NCBI GenBank assembly: GCA_047833665.1
Contig: CP181261.1
Location: forward strand, 310,001-374,000
From: Caproicibacter sp047833665
GTDB taxonomy: Bacteria; Bacillota; Clostridia; Oscillospirales; Acutalibacteraceae
Reading direction: 5' to 3'
DNA length: 64,000 nt
Shown: positions 1-12,834 of the stretch, piece by piece
Layout of the letters: each line of letters opens with the position of its first letter
Numbering within the stretch: the stretch's first letter is position 1
Notes under the pieces: model-generated
Databases searched by the model: none
Told to the model about the DNA's origin: nothing
Seen by the model: only the letters and a program-made list of their open reading frames with translations
Translations under genes and position numbers: made by a program

Positions 1-177
1 AGATTGGCAACCATGAACTGAATCCATCGCCGTTTGTGCCAATCCATGCGCTGAACCCAGCCTTGCTGCAGAATATTTTAAATAGGCATAACCAACTGCT
101 GAATAACCGCTGAACGTGCTATTATATATCGTATTAAAAATATGTAATAATACAAATAGTATTATATATATTTGCAA
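1..177. other. Window-edge stretch without a recognisable gene
   Basis: I see no start codon with a ribosome binding site here. One minus-strand frame stays open from about position 178 to the window edge and reads as a Ser/Gly/Ala/Tyr-rich peptide, but it has no suitable start and resembles no family I know. It may be chance or the remnant of a neighbouring gene outside the window. Positions 120-180 are very AT-rich. Confidence 0.3.
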
Positions 178-217
178 AATAGGCCCAAAAGGTGTTTTAT
201 TGCCTTTCGGGCCTATT
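178..217 (-). terminator. Rho-independent terminator of the sleB region
   Basis: Positions 178-192 and 203-217 form a 15-bp stem with one mismatch around a 10-base loop. On the minus strand it is followed by only a short T-run. It lies downstream of the duplicated sleB fragment. The duplication junction falls inside this hairpin, so only the right arm is repeated at 506-520 and the intact gene has lost an adjacent complete terminator. Confidence 0.6.
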
Positions 218-804
218 GATCACTAATGCATATTTTTGATTTGCCAAGGATTTCATTCACAGAAACGATGTGCTCCGATTACTACAATAACCGGTCTTGA
301 CCAAATCCATGAACTGGTTGCTTTGTCGGGATTATAATAGTAAAGGGCGCCGCCGGAAGGATCCCATCCGTTGATAGCATCGCGCGCTGCTTTGTATGCA
401 GAGTCGGCGACTGCGGCGTTAATTCCTCCGTCATCCATGCAAGAAAATGCGCCCGGTTGATAGACCACGCCCGCGAGCGTATTCGGGAAAGAAGGATGCT
501 CATTGCCTTTCGGGCCTATTGATCACTAATGCATATTTTTGATTTGCCAAGGATTTCATTCACAGAAACGATGTGCTCCGATTACTACAATAACCGGTCT
601 TGACCAAATCCATGAACTGGTTGCTTTGTCGGGATTATAATAGTAAAGGGCGCCGCCGGAAGGATCCCATCCGTTGATAGCATCGCGCGCTGCTTTGTAT
701 GCAGAGTCGGCGACTGCGGCGTTAATTCCTCCGTCATCCATGCAAGAAAATGCGCCCGGTTGATAGACCACGCCCGCGAGCGTATTCGGGAAAGAAGGAT
801 GCTC
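199..804. repeat. Perfect 303-bp tandem duplication
   Basis: Bases 199-501 and 502-804 are identical by eye. The unit covers the last 83 codons of the sleB-like gene plus part of its terminator. The length is a multiple of three, but an in-frame TAG at the junction separates the copies. The identity means either a very recent event or an assembly artefact. Confidence 0.93.
253..501 (-). pseudogene. Duplicated 3' fragment of the SleB-like hydrolase gene
   Basis: This is an exact copy of the last 83 codons of the adjacent hydrolase gene, including its stop codon. It has no signal segment, no peptidoglycan-binding domain and no catalytic glutamate region. An in-frame TAG lies 18 bases upstream of the copied part, so it is not fused to the full gene. 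A GTG at 466-468 could be read as a start for 71 residues, but no ribosome binding site supports it. I treat it as non-functional. Confidence 0.85.
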
Positions 805-1242
805 AATGCGGTTGAGGATGACTGCCCCAACGGCAACTTGCCCCTCATATGGTTCTCCGCGCGACTCTGCGGAAATCACCCTAGCGAGGAGATTAACGTC
901 ATTGCTGCTGTATCCGCCCACAGAACCGCCGGAATCACCTGTTGGCAGTCCGATGGCGCTCAGTGTCTCAGCCCCGGCAATGCCGTCTGCTGTCAGACCG
1001 TTTTTCTTTTGAAAATAGAGTACTGCATTTTTAGTCTGTGTGCCGTAAATCCCGTCAATTTTCCCGTTGTAATATCCCCAGTTTTTCAGCCGTGTCTGAA
1101 TCTGTTTGACCTCATCGCCGGTGGAGCCGACCTTGGAAAGGGTTTGAATGGAGCCGCCCATATGAGTGACTACCGCAATCATTAAGATGTTGACTAGAAT
1201 GATAATAAAGACTTTCCATATATATGTCACCTTACTATTCAA
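556..1242 (-). CDS. sleB: SleB-like spore cortex / cell-wall hydrolase
   Basis: A 228-residue exported hydrolase expected to cut peptidoglycan, in spores the cortex during germination. Residues 10-28 form a signal or anchor helix. Residues 37-97 are a peptidoglycan-binding domain with the usual YYxGxIDGIYG and AVxxFQ motifs. Residues 115-228 are the Hydrolase_2 (SleB) catalytic domain; the probable catalytic Glu is residue 126 in the SAESRGEPYEG motif. The start is TTG, chosen because a GAGGTGG ribosome binding site lies eight bases upstream and no ATG fits. Its last 83 codons are repeated immediately downstream. No ypeB partner is visible. It could also be a vegetative member of the same family. 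Confidence 0.88.
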   Translation of the reverse strand: MNSKVTYIWKVFIIILVNILMIAVVTHMGGSIQTLSKVGSTGDEVKQIQTRLKNWGYYNGKIDGIYGTQTKNAVLYFQKKNGLTADGIAGAETLSAIGLPTGDSGGSVGGYSSNDVNLLARVISAESRGEPYEGQVAVGAVILNRIEHPSFPNTLAGVVYQPGAFSCMDDGGINAAVADSAYKAARDAINGWDPSGGALYYYNPDKATSSWIWSRPVIVVIGAHRFCE

Positions 1243-1400
1243 GAGAATACCACCTCTTCACACAGATTTTTCCCAGAGAAGGTTTGTTTTATCCCTAAGA
1301 AAAACAGGCAATTTTAGCCCGAAATCAACTGTATAAATCGGCCTGTTTTTATTCATACTGTCGATCAAAAAGAAAACCAATAAAAAATTGAAAAAAAGGG

Positions 1401-1429
1401 TTGACAAGAGGGTGGTGTTTTGGTATTAT
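1401..1429 (+). promoter_or_regulatory. rRNA operon promoter
   Basis: TTGACA (1401-1406) and TATTAT (1424-1429) are separated by 17 bases. The roughly 250-base leader that follows (to 1684) is purine-rich with several short hairpins (GAAAG motifs), as expected of an rRNA leader, and contains no gene. The 158 bases upstream, back to sleB, hold nothing I recognise. Confidence 0.85.
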
Positions 1430-1684
1430 AGTGGAGCGCCTTACGGAAAGGGCGCTGCGGAAAGAGAGTTCGAAAGAGCCCGAAAGCCGCATGGGACCTT
1501 GAAAATTAAACAACGAGAGAAGAAGAGGAACCCGTAAAGGACGAGAGTGAAAAGTACTTTCGGACGAAAGAGAAGGACAACTCTTTTGAAAAAACCAAAG
1601 CGATACGTTAGAGTATCGGAGCGAGAAGGAGCCAAAGAGCTCTAAGATAGATATAGACGCCGAAAGGCGAGTATATACCATATT

Positions 1685-3203
<1,519 letters not shown>

Positions 3204-3380
3204 TGGAGAAAAGGACAGACGGAAGGTTTGTTCTAATCCAAGGTCAGTTACGGAAAACTCTTCTTTGAATCGTTGTTTAATTTTGAAGGCCCCAAAAGCT
3301 TTCGGAAACGGAAGCGGAAAGAGTCTTCAAGAAGTGGAGTCGAGAACGACCAACAGTTGAATAGAGCTCCTGAGAGATAT

Positions 3381-3456
3381 GGGGGTATAGCTCAGCTGGG
3401 AGAGCGCCTGCTTTGCAAGCAGGAGGTCAACGGTTCGATCCCGTTTATCTCCACCA
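3381..3456 (+). tRNA. tRNA-Ala (TGC)
   Basis: A 76-base cloverleaf in the 16S-23S spacer with encoded CCA. The anticodon TGC is at 3414-3416. The acceptor arm pairs GGGGGTA with TATCTCC, and the T-loop GGTTCGATCC is present. Confidence 0.97.
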
Positions 3457-3588
3457 GCGGACGAAGTCCGCGGTTACGAACGCGCTGGAGCGAAAAGACA
3501 ACAGACGCGGAAAGGACCGCAGAGTAAGTCCCAAAGAACGGCTATTGTGGCTGCAGTAACACCGGATAGCCTCGATGCCGGGAAATAT

Positions 3589-3665
<77 letters not shown>

Positions 3666-3872
3666 CGGGTAACACCCGAGGGCAACCTTGGAGTGTAGGG
3701 CAATCATAAAGGTATTGCCAAAGCCCAAAATAAGAAGTACATATGATATTCGAAAGGATATTGTATGTGAGGTCGTACCTTGAAAACTGAATAAAGCGAG
3801 AAGCAGATAAAGAGAGAAAGTAGTTATTCTAATATATTAGGGAACTACAATTTAGAAGAACCAAGATCACAT

Positions 3873-6704
<2,832 letters not shown>

Positions 6705-6782
6705 ATTCTTTGGTTCATCTCTTCCTTTTCTCTTCTTTCCTGCTTTGCCTTTATTCAGTTTTCAGGGTATGAATTTTTTCAG

Positions 6783-6808
6783 GCTTGCCTATTTGGCAAG
6801 CTTTTTTT
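6783..6808 (+). terminator. First terminator after 23S rRNA
   Basis: GCTTGCC (6783-6789) pairs with GGCAAGC (6795-6801) and is followed by a run of seven T. Confidence 0.88.
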
Positions 6809-6826
6809 GTTTTATATTAAGATGCG

Positions 6827-6857
6827 GCGGAGTTCTAATTATAATTCCGCATTTTTT
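6827..6857 (+). terminator. Second terminator after 23S rRNA
   Basis: GCGGAGTT (6827-6834) pairs with AATTCCGC (6843-6850) with one G-U pair, then six T. With the preceding hairpin it closes the rRNA operon without a 5S gene. The 230 bases from here to 7087 are AT-rich, with a TTGACA at 6896 and TATTAT at 6924 spaced too far apart for a standard promoter; I see no gene there. Confidence 0.8.
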
Positions 6858-7087
6858 GTTTATAGGTGAATATTTTCTTTGAATTTCGACGTTTATTGAC
6901 AATTTGGAAGAAACAAGTAATGGTATTATATGATAGGTAACAGCATGAAACTTACCTTGTATAAATTACTATTTGAAAAAATTATAAAAATACAGTATGA
7001 TGGAAGCATCTGCAAACGTTAAACGAATTAGATTTAAAATCCGATATGATGCATATTGATATAACAAAGAGATTAAGGAGGATATTT

Positions 7088-7522
7088 ATGCTAGCTCACT
7101 CCCCCATCAGCTTTGTGGTTATGTTAATCATGCTGTTTTTGTTCATCGTTTTTATTGCACAACGCGTGCTTTTTGCACTCGCGGCCTATCATGATGCGCA
7201 GGCGCAAGGGAATCCGAATTCACTCCTTTGGGGTCTTGCTGTGGGGCTTTTCGGTTTGATACCCGGGATTATTTATCTATGTGTCCGCGGTACGGGAAGT
7301 CGTATGGCACGGTGTGTAAACTGCGGATATCAGCACGATGTGACCGATTTCTACTGCCCGAAATGCGGACAAAAAAATACAGATCAGATGCAGGCAAATC
7401 CGTATGGGCCGTTGTTGGCAGCAAGGGCAAAAAAGGAACTATATGCGGGGGTGGCGGTCATTGCTGCCGGATTATTGATGGTGATTTTTGTTTGGACATT
7501 GTGTTTGATAGAATTTAGTTGA
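7088..7522 (+). CDS. Zinc-ribbon membrane protein
   Basis: A 144-residue protein of unknown function. It has three hydrophobic segments (about 8-28, 45-66 and 115-137). Between the second and third lies a zinc ribbon with paired CxxC motifs, CVNC and CPKC, about 15 residues apart. The ATG at 7088 follows AAGGAGG by six bases, so I prefer it to an upstream ATG at 7046. It lies 42 bases ahead of the ABC exporter genes and is probably co-transcribed with them, so it could be an accessory or sensory component; that is inference from position only. Confidence 0.8.
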   Translation: MLAHSPISFVVMLIMLFLFIVFIAQRVLFALAAYHDAQAQGNPNSLLWGLAVGLFGLIPGIIYLCVRGTGSRMARCVNCGYQHDVTDFYCPKCGQKNTDQMQANPYGPLLAARAKKELYAGVAVIAAGLLMVIFVWTLCLIEFS

Positions 7523-7564
7523 TGCAAGACAATTAATGAGAATACAAAATATAAAGGAGAATTT

Positions 7565-8299
7565 ATGCTTGAAGTACAACATTTAACGAAGACGTATCGT
7601 AAACTCGTCGCAAACGATGACCTCAATTTTCGTGTGGAGGATGGAGAAGTGGCGGTACTGGCCGGTCCGAACGGGGCGGGCAAATCCACTGCAATCAAAT
7701 GTATTGCAGGCCTTTTGCGCTTTCAAGGAAATGTGCTGATCTGCGGGTACCCTAATAAAAGTGTGGAGGCAAAGCGCTGCTTTGGCTATATCCCTGAAAT
7801 TCCGGCTCCCATGGAATCCCTGACGGTCATGGAACATCTGGAGTTTATTGCACGAGCATATCGAGTGAAAGACTGGAAAAAACGTGCCGATGTTTTTTTG
7901 GAACGTTTGGAGCTGGATGATAAACAAAATAAGCTTGGAAGCGAACTTTCAAAAGGAATGCAGCAAAAGCTGAGCATCTGCTGTGCTCTGCTGCCGGAAC
8001 CGAAAGTGGTTCTTTTGGACGAGCCGCTTGTCGGGCTGGATCCGCATGCCATTAAGGAGCTGCGTGCTATTATCGGCGAACTGCGCAGCAGCGGCTGTTC
8101 TGTGCTGGTTAGTACACATATGCTGGATACCGTGAGTGAAATTTGGGATAAGGTACTTATTATGATGAACGGTAAAATCGCGGCTCAGCGTACGAGGAGC
8201 GAGCTAAGCGCAAGTGGAGAGAATTTGGAGCAGGTGTTCTTTTCGATTACGGAGCGAAAGGGGGAGGCCCTTGGGAGCGATTCTTTACATCACACGTAA
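7565..8299 (+). CDS. ABC transporter ATP-binding protein
   Basis: A 244-residue ATPase that should power the adjacent membrane protein. Walker A is GPNGAGKST at residues 34-42. The signature motif is LSKGM rather than LSGGQ, and Walker B reads VVLLDEP near residue 150, followed by a histidine switch STHML. A consensus AAGGAG precedes the ATG. The family resembles the ATPases of Firmicutes antimicrobial-peptide or sodium export systems, but the substrate cannot be told from sequence. The stop overlaps the start of the permease gene, which suggests translational coupling. Confidence 0.93.
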   Translation: MLEVQHLTKTYRKLVANDDLNFRVEDGEVAVLAGPNGAGKSTAIKCIAGLLRFQGNVLICGYPNKSVEAKRCFGYIPEIPAPMESLTVMEHLEFIARAYRVKDWKKRADVFLERLELDDKQNKLGSELSKGMQQKLSICCALLPEPKVVLLDEPLVGLDPHAIKELRAIIGELRSSGCSVLVSTHMLDTVSEIWDKVLIMMNGKIAAQRTRSELSASGENLEQVFFSITERKGEALGSDSLHHT

Positions 8300-9860
8300 A
8301 AAATTAAAAAATACAATTCTGCGGATAATCCGCCGGCCGGCACGGCTCATTGCAACTCTGGCCGCCCTTGCGCTGATTGTCTGGATGCTTGTGGGTTTGC
8401 CATCACAATCCGGCGGTAAAATGGATATTGCCATTTTGCAAAGTGGTTTTTTGGTTTGGCTTTTAATGCTAGGTACCCTTACCGCGATGTCATCTTTAGA
8501 ATCGGGCTCGGCGCTGTTTCAATTATCGGATGTTAATCTCCTTTTTGTTTCACCGCTTTCTCCCAAAACCATATTGGCCTATGGGTTAATGCAGCAGACA
8601 GGAAAAACTTTCGCAGGATTTATATTTCTATTGTTTTACAGCGGTATGCTGGTTGAAAATTTTGGACTTGGCGCCATCGATGTTTTGGCGCTGATTCTTG
8701 GCACTGTAGTATTTCTTGTCACCGTGCAGATATTGGCACAATGTCTATACTGCATAACCAATCGAGGCGCTGTACAGCGTACAGTTATTCAAGGGGCAAT
8801 CCTGTTTGTACCGCTCTTTTTCGCACTGTATGTGCTTTATCAGGTTAGACAAGATATCAGCTGGCAGGCGGTTTATACGGCTGCGGCATCCCCGGTGTTG
8901 GATGCTTTTCCCATCATTGGCTGGGTTAAAGGAGCCGTATTTGCGCTGATTGCTGAAGATATGCAGGGAGCGATACTTTATACTGCACTGACTGCGGCGG
9001 CACTTTTGCTGGAGGTTTTTCTGTTTATCAAAATCGACGCGGATTATTATGAGGACGTGCTTAGCAGCGCCGAAAAAACATTTGAATTGCGCAAGGCAAT
9101 GAAAGAGAAACGTTTGGCGAATCTCGGGCGAAAAAAGAAGGTCGGTAAAACGGGACTCAATGCGGGCTGGGGCGCAAGTGCGTTTTTTTTCAAACATCTT
9201 TGTGAGGCACGCAGGCGCAAACGGTTTCCGTTCAGCGGTTCTACCGTGCTGTTGCTTCTGATAAATCTTGGGTCAACTGGCGTTATGACGCTGGTTAGCC
9301 GGAATAAAGGAAAGGCATTGGATTCAACAGTAACTTTACTTGTCGCGTGCGGACTTAGCGTTTATCTGTTGTTTTTTCAGAATGCAGCCGGAGAATGGTC
9401 ACAGGAACTTCAGAAACCTTACCTGTATCTTGTTCCGGAAAAACCTTTTCAAAAATTGCTGTGGGCAAGTTTGTCGACTGTGCTTGACACCGCAATGAAC
9501 GGATTTTTTGTTTTTATCCTTCTCGGCTTTATTTTTCGTGCAAATCCATTTATGGTGGCAGCCTGTATTTTGGCCTATGCCGCATTTGGAGCATTGTTCA
9601 CCGCAGGCAGTGTTTTAGGCCTCAGTGTGCTGGGCAGCATACCGAATCGTGGAATCATTATGGTTCTTTATATGCTATTACTTCTTTTAGTCATGGCTCC
9701 CGGCATTGTCGGAACACTGTTGATCGTGTTTGTACTGCAGGCAGATTTTTTCGCTGCACCTCTAGTCATTGCCATGCCTATTATAATTTGGAATATTTGT
9801 GTTTCATTTTTGATTTTATATGGGTGCCGAAATTTGCTTTCTTCGTGGGAAAATAATTAA
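8271..9860 (+). CDS. ABC exporter membrane protein
   Basis: A permease of about 529 residues with roughly 12 hydrophobic segments and a basic cytoplasmic loop near residue 280, resembling the 'putative ABC exporter' family (PF16962-like). I chose the TTG at 8271 because GGGGAGG sits just upstream; the spacing is short, and a GTG at 8214 would give 548 residues with a deeper overlap into the ATPase gene. It pairs with the preceding ATPase. The substrate is unknown. Its place between 23S and 5S rRNA is unusual. Confidence 0.82.
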   Translation: MGAILYITRKKLKNTILRIIRRPARLIATLAALALIVWMLVGLPSQSGGKMDIAILQSGFLVWLLMLGTLTAMSSLESGSALFQLSDVNLLFVSPLSPKTILAYGLMQQTGKTFAGFIFLLFYSGMLVENFGLGAIDVLALILGTVVFLVTVQILAQCLYCITNRGAVQRTVIQGAILFVPLFFALYVLYQVRQDISWQAVYTAAASPVLDAFPIIGWVKGAVFALIAEDMQGAILYTALTAAALLLEVFLFIKIDADYYEDVLSSAEKTFELRKAMKEKRLANLGRKKKVGKTGLNAGWGASAFFFKHLCEARRRKRFPFSGSTVLLLLINLGSTGVMTLVSRNKGKALDSTVTLLVACGLSVYLLFFQNAAGEWSQELQKPYLYLVPEKPFQKLLWASLSTVLDTAMNGFFVFILLGFIFRANPFMVAACILAYAAFGALFTAGSVLGLSVLGSIPNRGIIMVLYMLLLLLVMAPGIVGTLLIVFVLQADFFAAPLVIAMPIIIWNICVSFLILYGCRNLLSSWENN

Positions 9861-9871
9861 ATAGCATGAAT

Positions 9872-9909
9872 AAACACATCCAAAGTAGTTTAAACTATGG
9901 ATGTGTTTT
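9872..9909 (+). terminator. Terminator of the ABC exporter operon
   Basis: ACACATCC and GGATGTGT form a stem around a 17-base loop that itself contains a TAGTTTAAACTA palindrome, followed by TTTTC. Confidence 0.8.
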
Positions 9910-9958
9910 CTTCATATAAACGCGGTCAAAAAAAATTAAAAAAATTTTTAAAATCCTC

Positions 9959-9987
9959 TTGCATTTTGTCGGAACCCGTGGTATTAT
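9959..9987 (+). promoter_or_regulatory. Promoter of the detached 5S rRNA gene
   Basis: TTGCAT (9959-9964) and TATTAT (9982-9987) are 17 bases apart. The -10 context GTGGTATTATA resembles that of the 16S promoter at 1421-1430, which supports a dedicated rRNA-type promoter. Confidence 0.78.
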
Positions 9988-10019
9988 ATTGGAGTCGCCA
10001 AAACACATAGAAAAAATAA

Positions 10020-10134
10020 GTTGGTGCCGATTGCGATGAGGGTACACCCGTTCCCATACCGAACACGGAAGTTAAGCTCATCTGCGCCGAAGATACTTGG
10101 CTGGAAACGGCCCGGGACAATAGGTGGTGCCAAC
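10020..10134 (+). rRNA. rrf: 5S ribosomal RNA
   Basis: About 115 bases. It contains the conserved CCCATACCGAACACGGAAG block, and the ends GTTGG and CCAAC pair. It is separated from the 23S gene by 3.3 kb, two terminators and three protein genes, and has its own promoter and terminator. Confidence 0.95.
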
Positions 10135-10142
10135 ATCTAAAA

Positions 10143-10175
10143 GCAGTCACCCAATAGGGTGGCTGTTTTTCTTTT
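10143..10175 (+). terminator. 5S rRNA terminator, split by an insertion sequence
   Basis: CAGTCACCC and GGGTGGCTG pair around a four-base loop, then TTTTTCTTTT. The ISL3 element is inserted at the end of this T-run; TTTCTTTT at 10168-10175 is repeated at 11558-11565 as its target duplication. Confidence 0.9.
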
Positions 10176-11557
10176 GGCTCTATGTCAATAGTTGGGGTCA
10201 CCCAAAATGGAAACACCGAATGGAGCGGCGTTAAGCTGCTCCATTTTTCGTTGAATGATGGAACATATGAAGAATGCGATTGCGGAAGCGACGAAAATTA
10301 CGATAACCGTAGGCATTGCGTTTAAGAACCTTAATCTTGTTGTTAACCCCTTCGGTAAAACCGTTGGTGTAAGAGCAATCAAACGAATTTAGAATACCTC
10401 TTGACCAGCGAATCATGGTATTTGCACAAGCAACAAATCTTGAAAGACCACTGTTTTGTGCGGCCATAATCCAATGAGACAGCGCTGTCCGTGCAGACAC
10501 ACTGTCAGAAGATTCAAGGACTTTGAAAAACTGTTCTTTCAGAGAGTAGGCTGTCAGCAGACGGTTGCTTGTATAAAGCATAATGTTAACCTGTTGTCTT
10601 TGCTCTGGAGTGAGAAATTGGTATCGTTTGTTCAGCAAGATTCGGGAGCGTTTAAAATAAATTCTTCGGGTTTTGCTGAACTTTTTCTGTTCTTCCTTGC
10701 GAACGGCTTCAAAGGCCCAAAATACTTGGCGAATGTAATGATATTTGTCAATGACATAATTGGAATCTTTAAAATATGTTTGAGCAATACCGGCGTATGT
10801 ACTCCACATATCGCTGACAAAATGTTTGGTTTGAGAACGGTCAAGCTGGCCGAAATATTCTGTCAGTTTGTGGTTGTAACGAGCAGGAAGAATATCAAGG
10901 ATTCGGTGACGGACCGGATCGGTCAGAATGCACTGATATTTCTCGCCGCTTGTATTGCCTTTAAACTCATCAATCGATACAACTTCGGGTAATTTCTGCG
11001 GTTTACCATAGTTGATACAATCAAAAATCCGGATAATAGTTGCAACCGAAAGATTTACTTCACGTGCTACACTGGTAAAAGAACGCACGTCGGAAAGCTT
11101 TGAAATGATATATGAGGCTAAACGGTTTGTCATGCGATGATATCTAGGCAAAAACGAGTTATCTTCAAAGAAACGCTTTCCACAAGAATGGCAGCGATAT
11201 CGGCGCTTTCGTAGAATCAGGGAGGTATGTTTGCCAAAAGCGGGAATGTCTTTTACTGTTTGACAACGGTAATCATGAACGTAGCTGGTTTGATGGCCAC
11301 AACAGGGGCAAACATGCGGTTTTCTCGGTAACTCAATAAAAATTTCCGTTTTATCAGGCAATTGCCTCACATTTTTTACGATTACCCCTTTTAATCCAAG
11401 CAATTTTTCGATAGAATGAGTACAGAGCATATCGATGACCTCCCAAATGGTGGTGTGGTAATCTCCATTTTAAAGGTTTTTCATCGAATATGCTCTACTT
11501 TTTTTTACTCTTTTTCTCAGGCTCTATTCGTTACACCCCAACATTTATTATAGAGCC
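10176..11557 (-). mobile_element. ISL3-family insertion sequence (1382 bp)
   Basis: The element is bounded by 23-bp imperfect terminal inverted repeats that begin GGCTCTAT and end GTTGGGGT (18 of 23 positions match) at 10176-10198 and 11535-11557. It is flanked by an 8-bp direct repeat, TTTCTTTT, the duplication length typical of ISL3 elements. It carries one intact transposase gene on the minus strand. A second GGCTCTAT at 11520 can form a hairpin with the right terminus. The perfect target repeat indicates a fairly recent insertion. Confidence 0.95.
10231..11430 (-). CDS. ISL3-family transposase
   Basis: A 399-residue transposase that should catalyse movement of the surrounding element. 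The N-terminus carries a zinc-binding region (CPCC near residue 40 and CHSCG near residue 78), followed by a helix-turn-helix and an ISL3-type DDE domain with the SIDEFKG motif near residue 150. A GGGAGGT site precedes the ATG. The frame is uninterrupted, so the element may be active. Confidence 0.95.
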   Translation of the reverse strand: MLCTHSIEKLLGLKGVIVKNVRQLPDKTEIFIELPRKPHVCPCCGHQTSYVHDYRCQTVKDIPAFGKHTSLILRKRRYRCHSCGKRFFEDNSFLPRYHRMTNRLASYIISKLSDVRSFTSVAREVNLSVATIIRIFDCINYGKPQKLPEVVSIDEFKGNTSGEKYQCILTDPVRHRILDILPARYNHKLTEYFGQLDRSQTKHFVSDMWSTYAGIAQTYFKDSNYVIDKYHYIRQVFWAFEAVRKEEQKKFSKTRRIYFKRSRILLNKRYQFLTPEQRQQVNIMLYTSNRLLTAYSLKEQFFKVLESSDSVSARTALSHWIMAAQNSGLSRFVACANTMIRWSRGILNSFDCSYTNGFTEGVNNKIKVLKRNAYGYRNFRRFRNRILHMFHHSTKNGAA

Positions 11558-11569
11558 TTTCTTTTTTAC

Positions 11570-11598
11570 TTGCATTTTTGCGCTTTAAAGTATAAAAT
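11570..11598 (+). promoter_or_regulatory. Probable aroF promoter
   Basis: TTGCAT (11570-11575) and TAAAAT (11593-11598) are separated by 17 bases, about 35 bases upstream of the aroF start. The -35 box lies only five bases beyond the IS target duplication, so the insertion sits immediately upstream of this promoter. Confidence 0.5.
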
Positions 11599-11634
11599 AG
11601 CAAAAGTAACTGTAATGGAAAGGGAGAACATACG

Positions 11635-12651
11635 ATGATTATTGTGATGAAGAAAGACTGCACAAAGGAAAATATTGAAAGCATTGTGCAGCTTTTAAAA
11701 GAATACGGATTGGGCGCGAACCTTTCCACAGGAAGTCAGGCCACTATAATTGGTGTGCTGGGGGATAAAACTAAACTTTCAGGAGTCAATCTGGAGCTTA
11801 TGGACGGCGTGGAAAAATGCGTGCCAATTATGAGCTCTTATAAGCTGGCAAGCCGCGATATGGTGCCGGATGGCCGAACCGTCCGAGTGGGAAACGTGAC
11901 GTTCGGCGGATCGAAGCTGGTCATGATTGCAGGTCCTTGTGCAGTGGAAGACCAGGAGCAGATTCTAAAGGCTGCTGTGGGGGTAAAAGCAGCCGGAGCA
12001 GACATACTGCGGGGCGGGGCATATAAACCGCGTACTTCCCCGTATTCGTTCCAAGGAACGGAAGAGGAAGGACTTAAAATGCTGCGACGCGCCGGGGATG
12101 AGGTCGGCCTGCCAGTTGTCAGCGAGATAACGGATCATGAACAGTTAGCTTTTGCCGATAAATACTGCGATATGTTTCAAATTGGAGCGCGCAATATGCA
12201 GAATTTCCGCCTGCTGCGTGAAGTTGGGCGCACCGGTGTTCCGGTGCTCCTTAAGCGCGGGATTGCCTCCACCATAGAAGAGTGGCTGGATGCGGCCGAA
12301 TATATTATGAGCGAGGGAAACTGCGATGTTGTGCTCTGCGAAAGGGGAATTCGCACTTTTGAAACAGCAACCCGCAATACGTTCGATGTATCCGCCGTTC
12401 CGGTCGTGAAAGAGCGCAGTTGTCTTCCTATTATAGTGGATCCATCTCACGCTGCGGGCAAAGCCGCCTATGTAGAGCCGCTTGCACTTGCCGGAGTCGC
12501 CGCGGGTGCGGATGGACTTATTATAGAGGTTCACCCGAATCCCAAACGAGCCATGAGCGATGCTGCACAGCAGCTAACGATAGATGCTTACGCTTCACTT
12601 TTCCAAAAAGCATCGAAAGTTGCCGAAGCCGTCGGACGTGAAATTGGATAA
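11635..12651 (+). CDS. aroF: 3-deoxy-7-phosphoheptulonate synthase (DAHP synthase)
   Basis: A 338-residue enzyme that condenses phosphoenolpyruvate with erythrose 4-phosphate, the first step of the shikimate pathway to aromatic amino acids. Residues 1-70 form the ferredoxin-like regulatory domain of the Thermotoga-type enzyme; the TIM barrel follows with MIAGPCAVED near residue 100, GGAYKPRTSPYSFQG near 125 and VDPSHAAGK near 265. It starts at ATG after AAGGGAG. No other shikimate genes are nearby; a terminator follows at once, so it is probably a single-gene unit. Confidence 0.96.
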   Translation: MIIVMKKDCTKENIESIVQLLKEYGLGANLSTGSQATIIGVLGDKTKLSGVNLELMDGVEKCVPIMSSYKLASRDMVPDGRTVRVGNVTFGGSKLVMIAGPCAVEDQEQILKAAVGVKAAGADILRGGAYKPRTSPYSFQGTEEEGLKMLRRAGDEVGLPVVSEITDHEQLAFADKYCDMFQIGARNMQNFRLLREVGRTGVPVLLKRGIASTIEEWLDAAEYIMSEGNCDVVLCERGIRTFETATRNTFDVSAVPVVKERSCLPIIVDPSHAAGKAAYVEPLALAGVAAGADGLIIEVHPNPKRAMSDAAQQLTIDAYASLFQKASKVAEAVGREIG

Positions 12652-12660
12652 TTTTAATAA

Positions 12661-12692
12661 GCCGCCGCTGCTTTTGCAGCGGCTTCCTTTCT
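12661..12692 (+). terminator. aroF terminator
   Basis: GCCGCTGC (12664-12671) and GCAGCGGC (12676-12683) form a perfect stem with a TTTT loop, followed by TTCCTTTC. Confidence 0.85.
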
Positions 12693-12755
12693 ATATATAG
12701 TATGCACTAAGAGTATACACTGAGCGTGTATATCAGGTCGGCAAATCTACATTGA

Positions 12756-12787
12756 TTGTAAACTAATAATTATAATAAGGTTGACAA
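12756..12787 (+). promoter_or_regulatory. BirA-type biotin operator upstream of bioY
   Basis: TTGTAAACT (12756-12764), 14 bases, then GGTTGACAA (12779-12787). This matches the known BirA operator layout of two nine-base inverted half-sites (TTGTAAACC / GGTTTACAA type) about 14-16 bases apart. The right half-site contains the -35 box of the bioY promoter, so bound BirA-biotinyl-AMP should block transcription when biotin is plentiful. Confidence 0.8.
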
Positions 12788-12809
12788 TAAGATGACAAGT
12801 TCTTATACT
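12781..12809 (+). promoter_or_regulatory. bioY promoter
   Basis: TTGACA (12781-12786) and TATACT (12804-12809) with 17-base spacing. The -35 box lies inside the right half of the BirA-type operator. Confidence 0.82.
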
Positions 12810-12834
12810 ATATATAGAAAAGGAGAGATTGCGA

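Noticed and set aside
6896..6929. TTGACA and TATTAT as a promoter for the zinc-ribbon gene
   Set aside because: The 22-base spacing is too long for a standard promoter.
8214..8270. Upstream GTG start for the ABC permease
   Set aside because: It would give a deep overlap with the ATPase gene and lacks a well-placed binding site; the TTG at 8271 is preferred.
12145..12534. Long minus-strand frames opposite aroF and similar shadows across the window
   Set aside because: They mirror well-supported genes on the other strand and have no ribosome binding sites.
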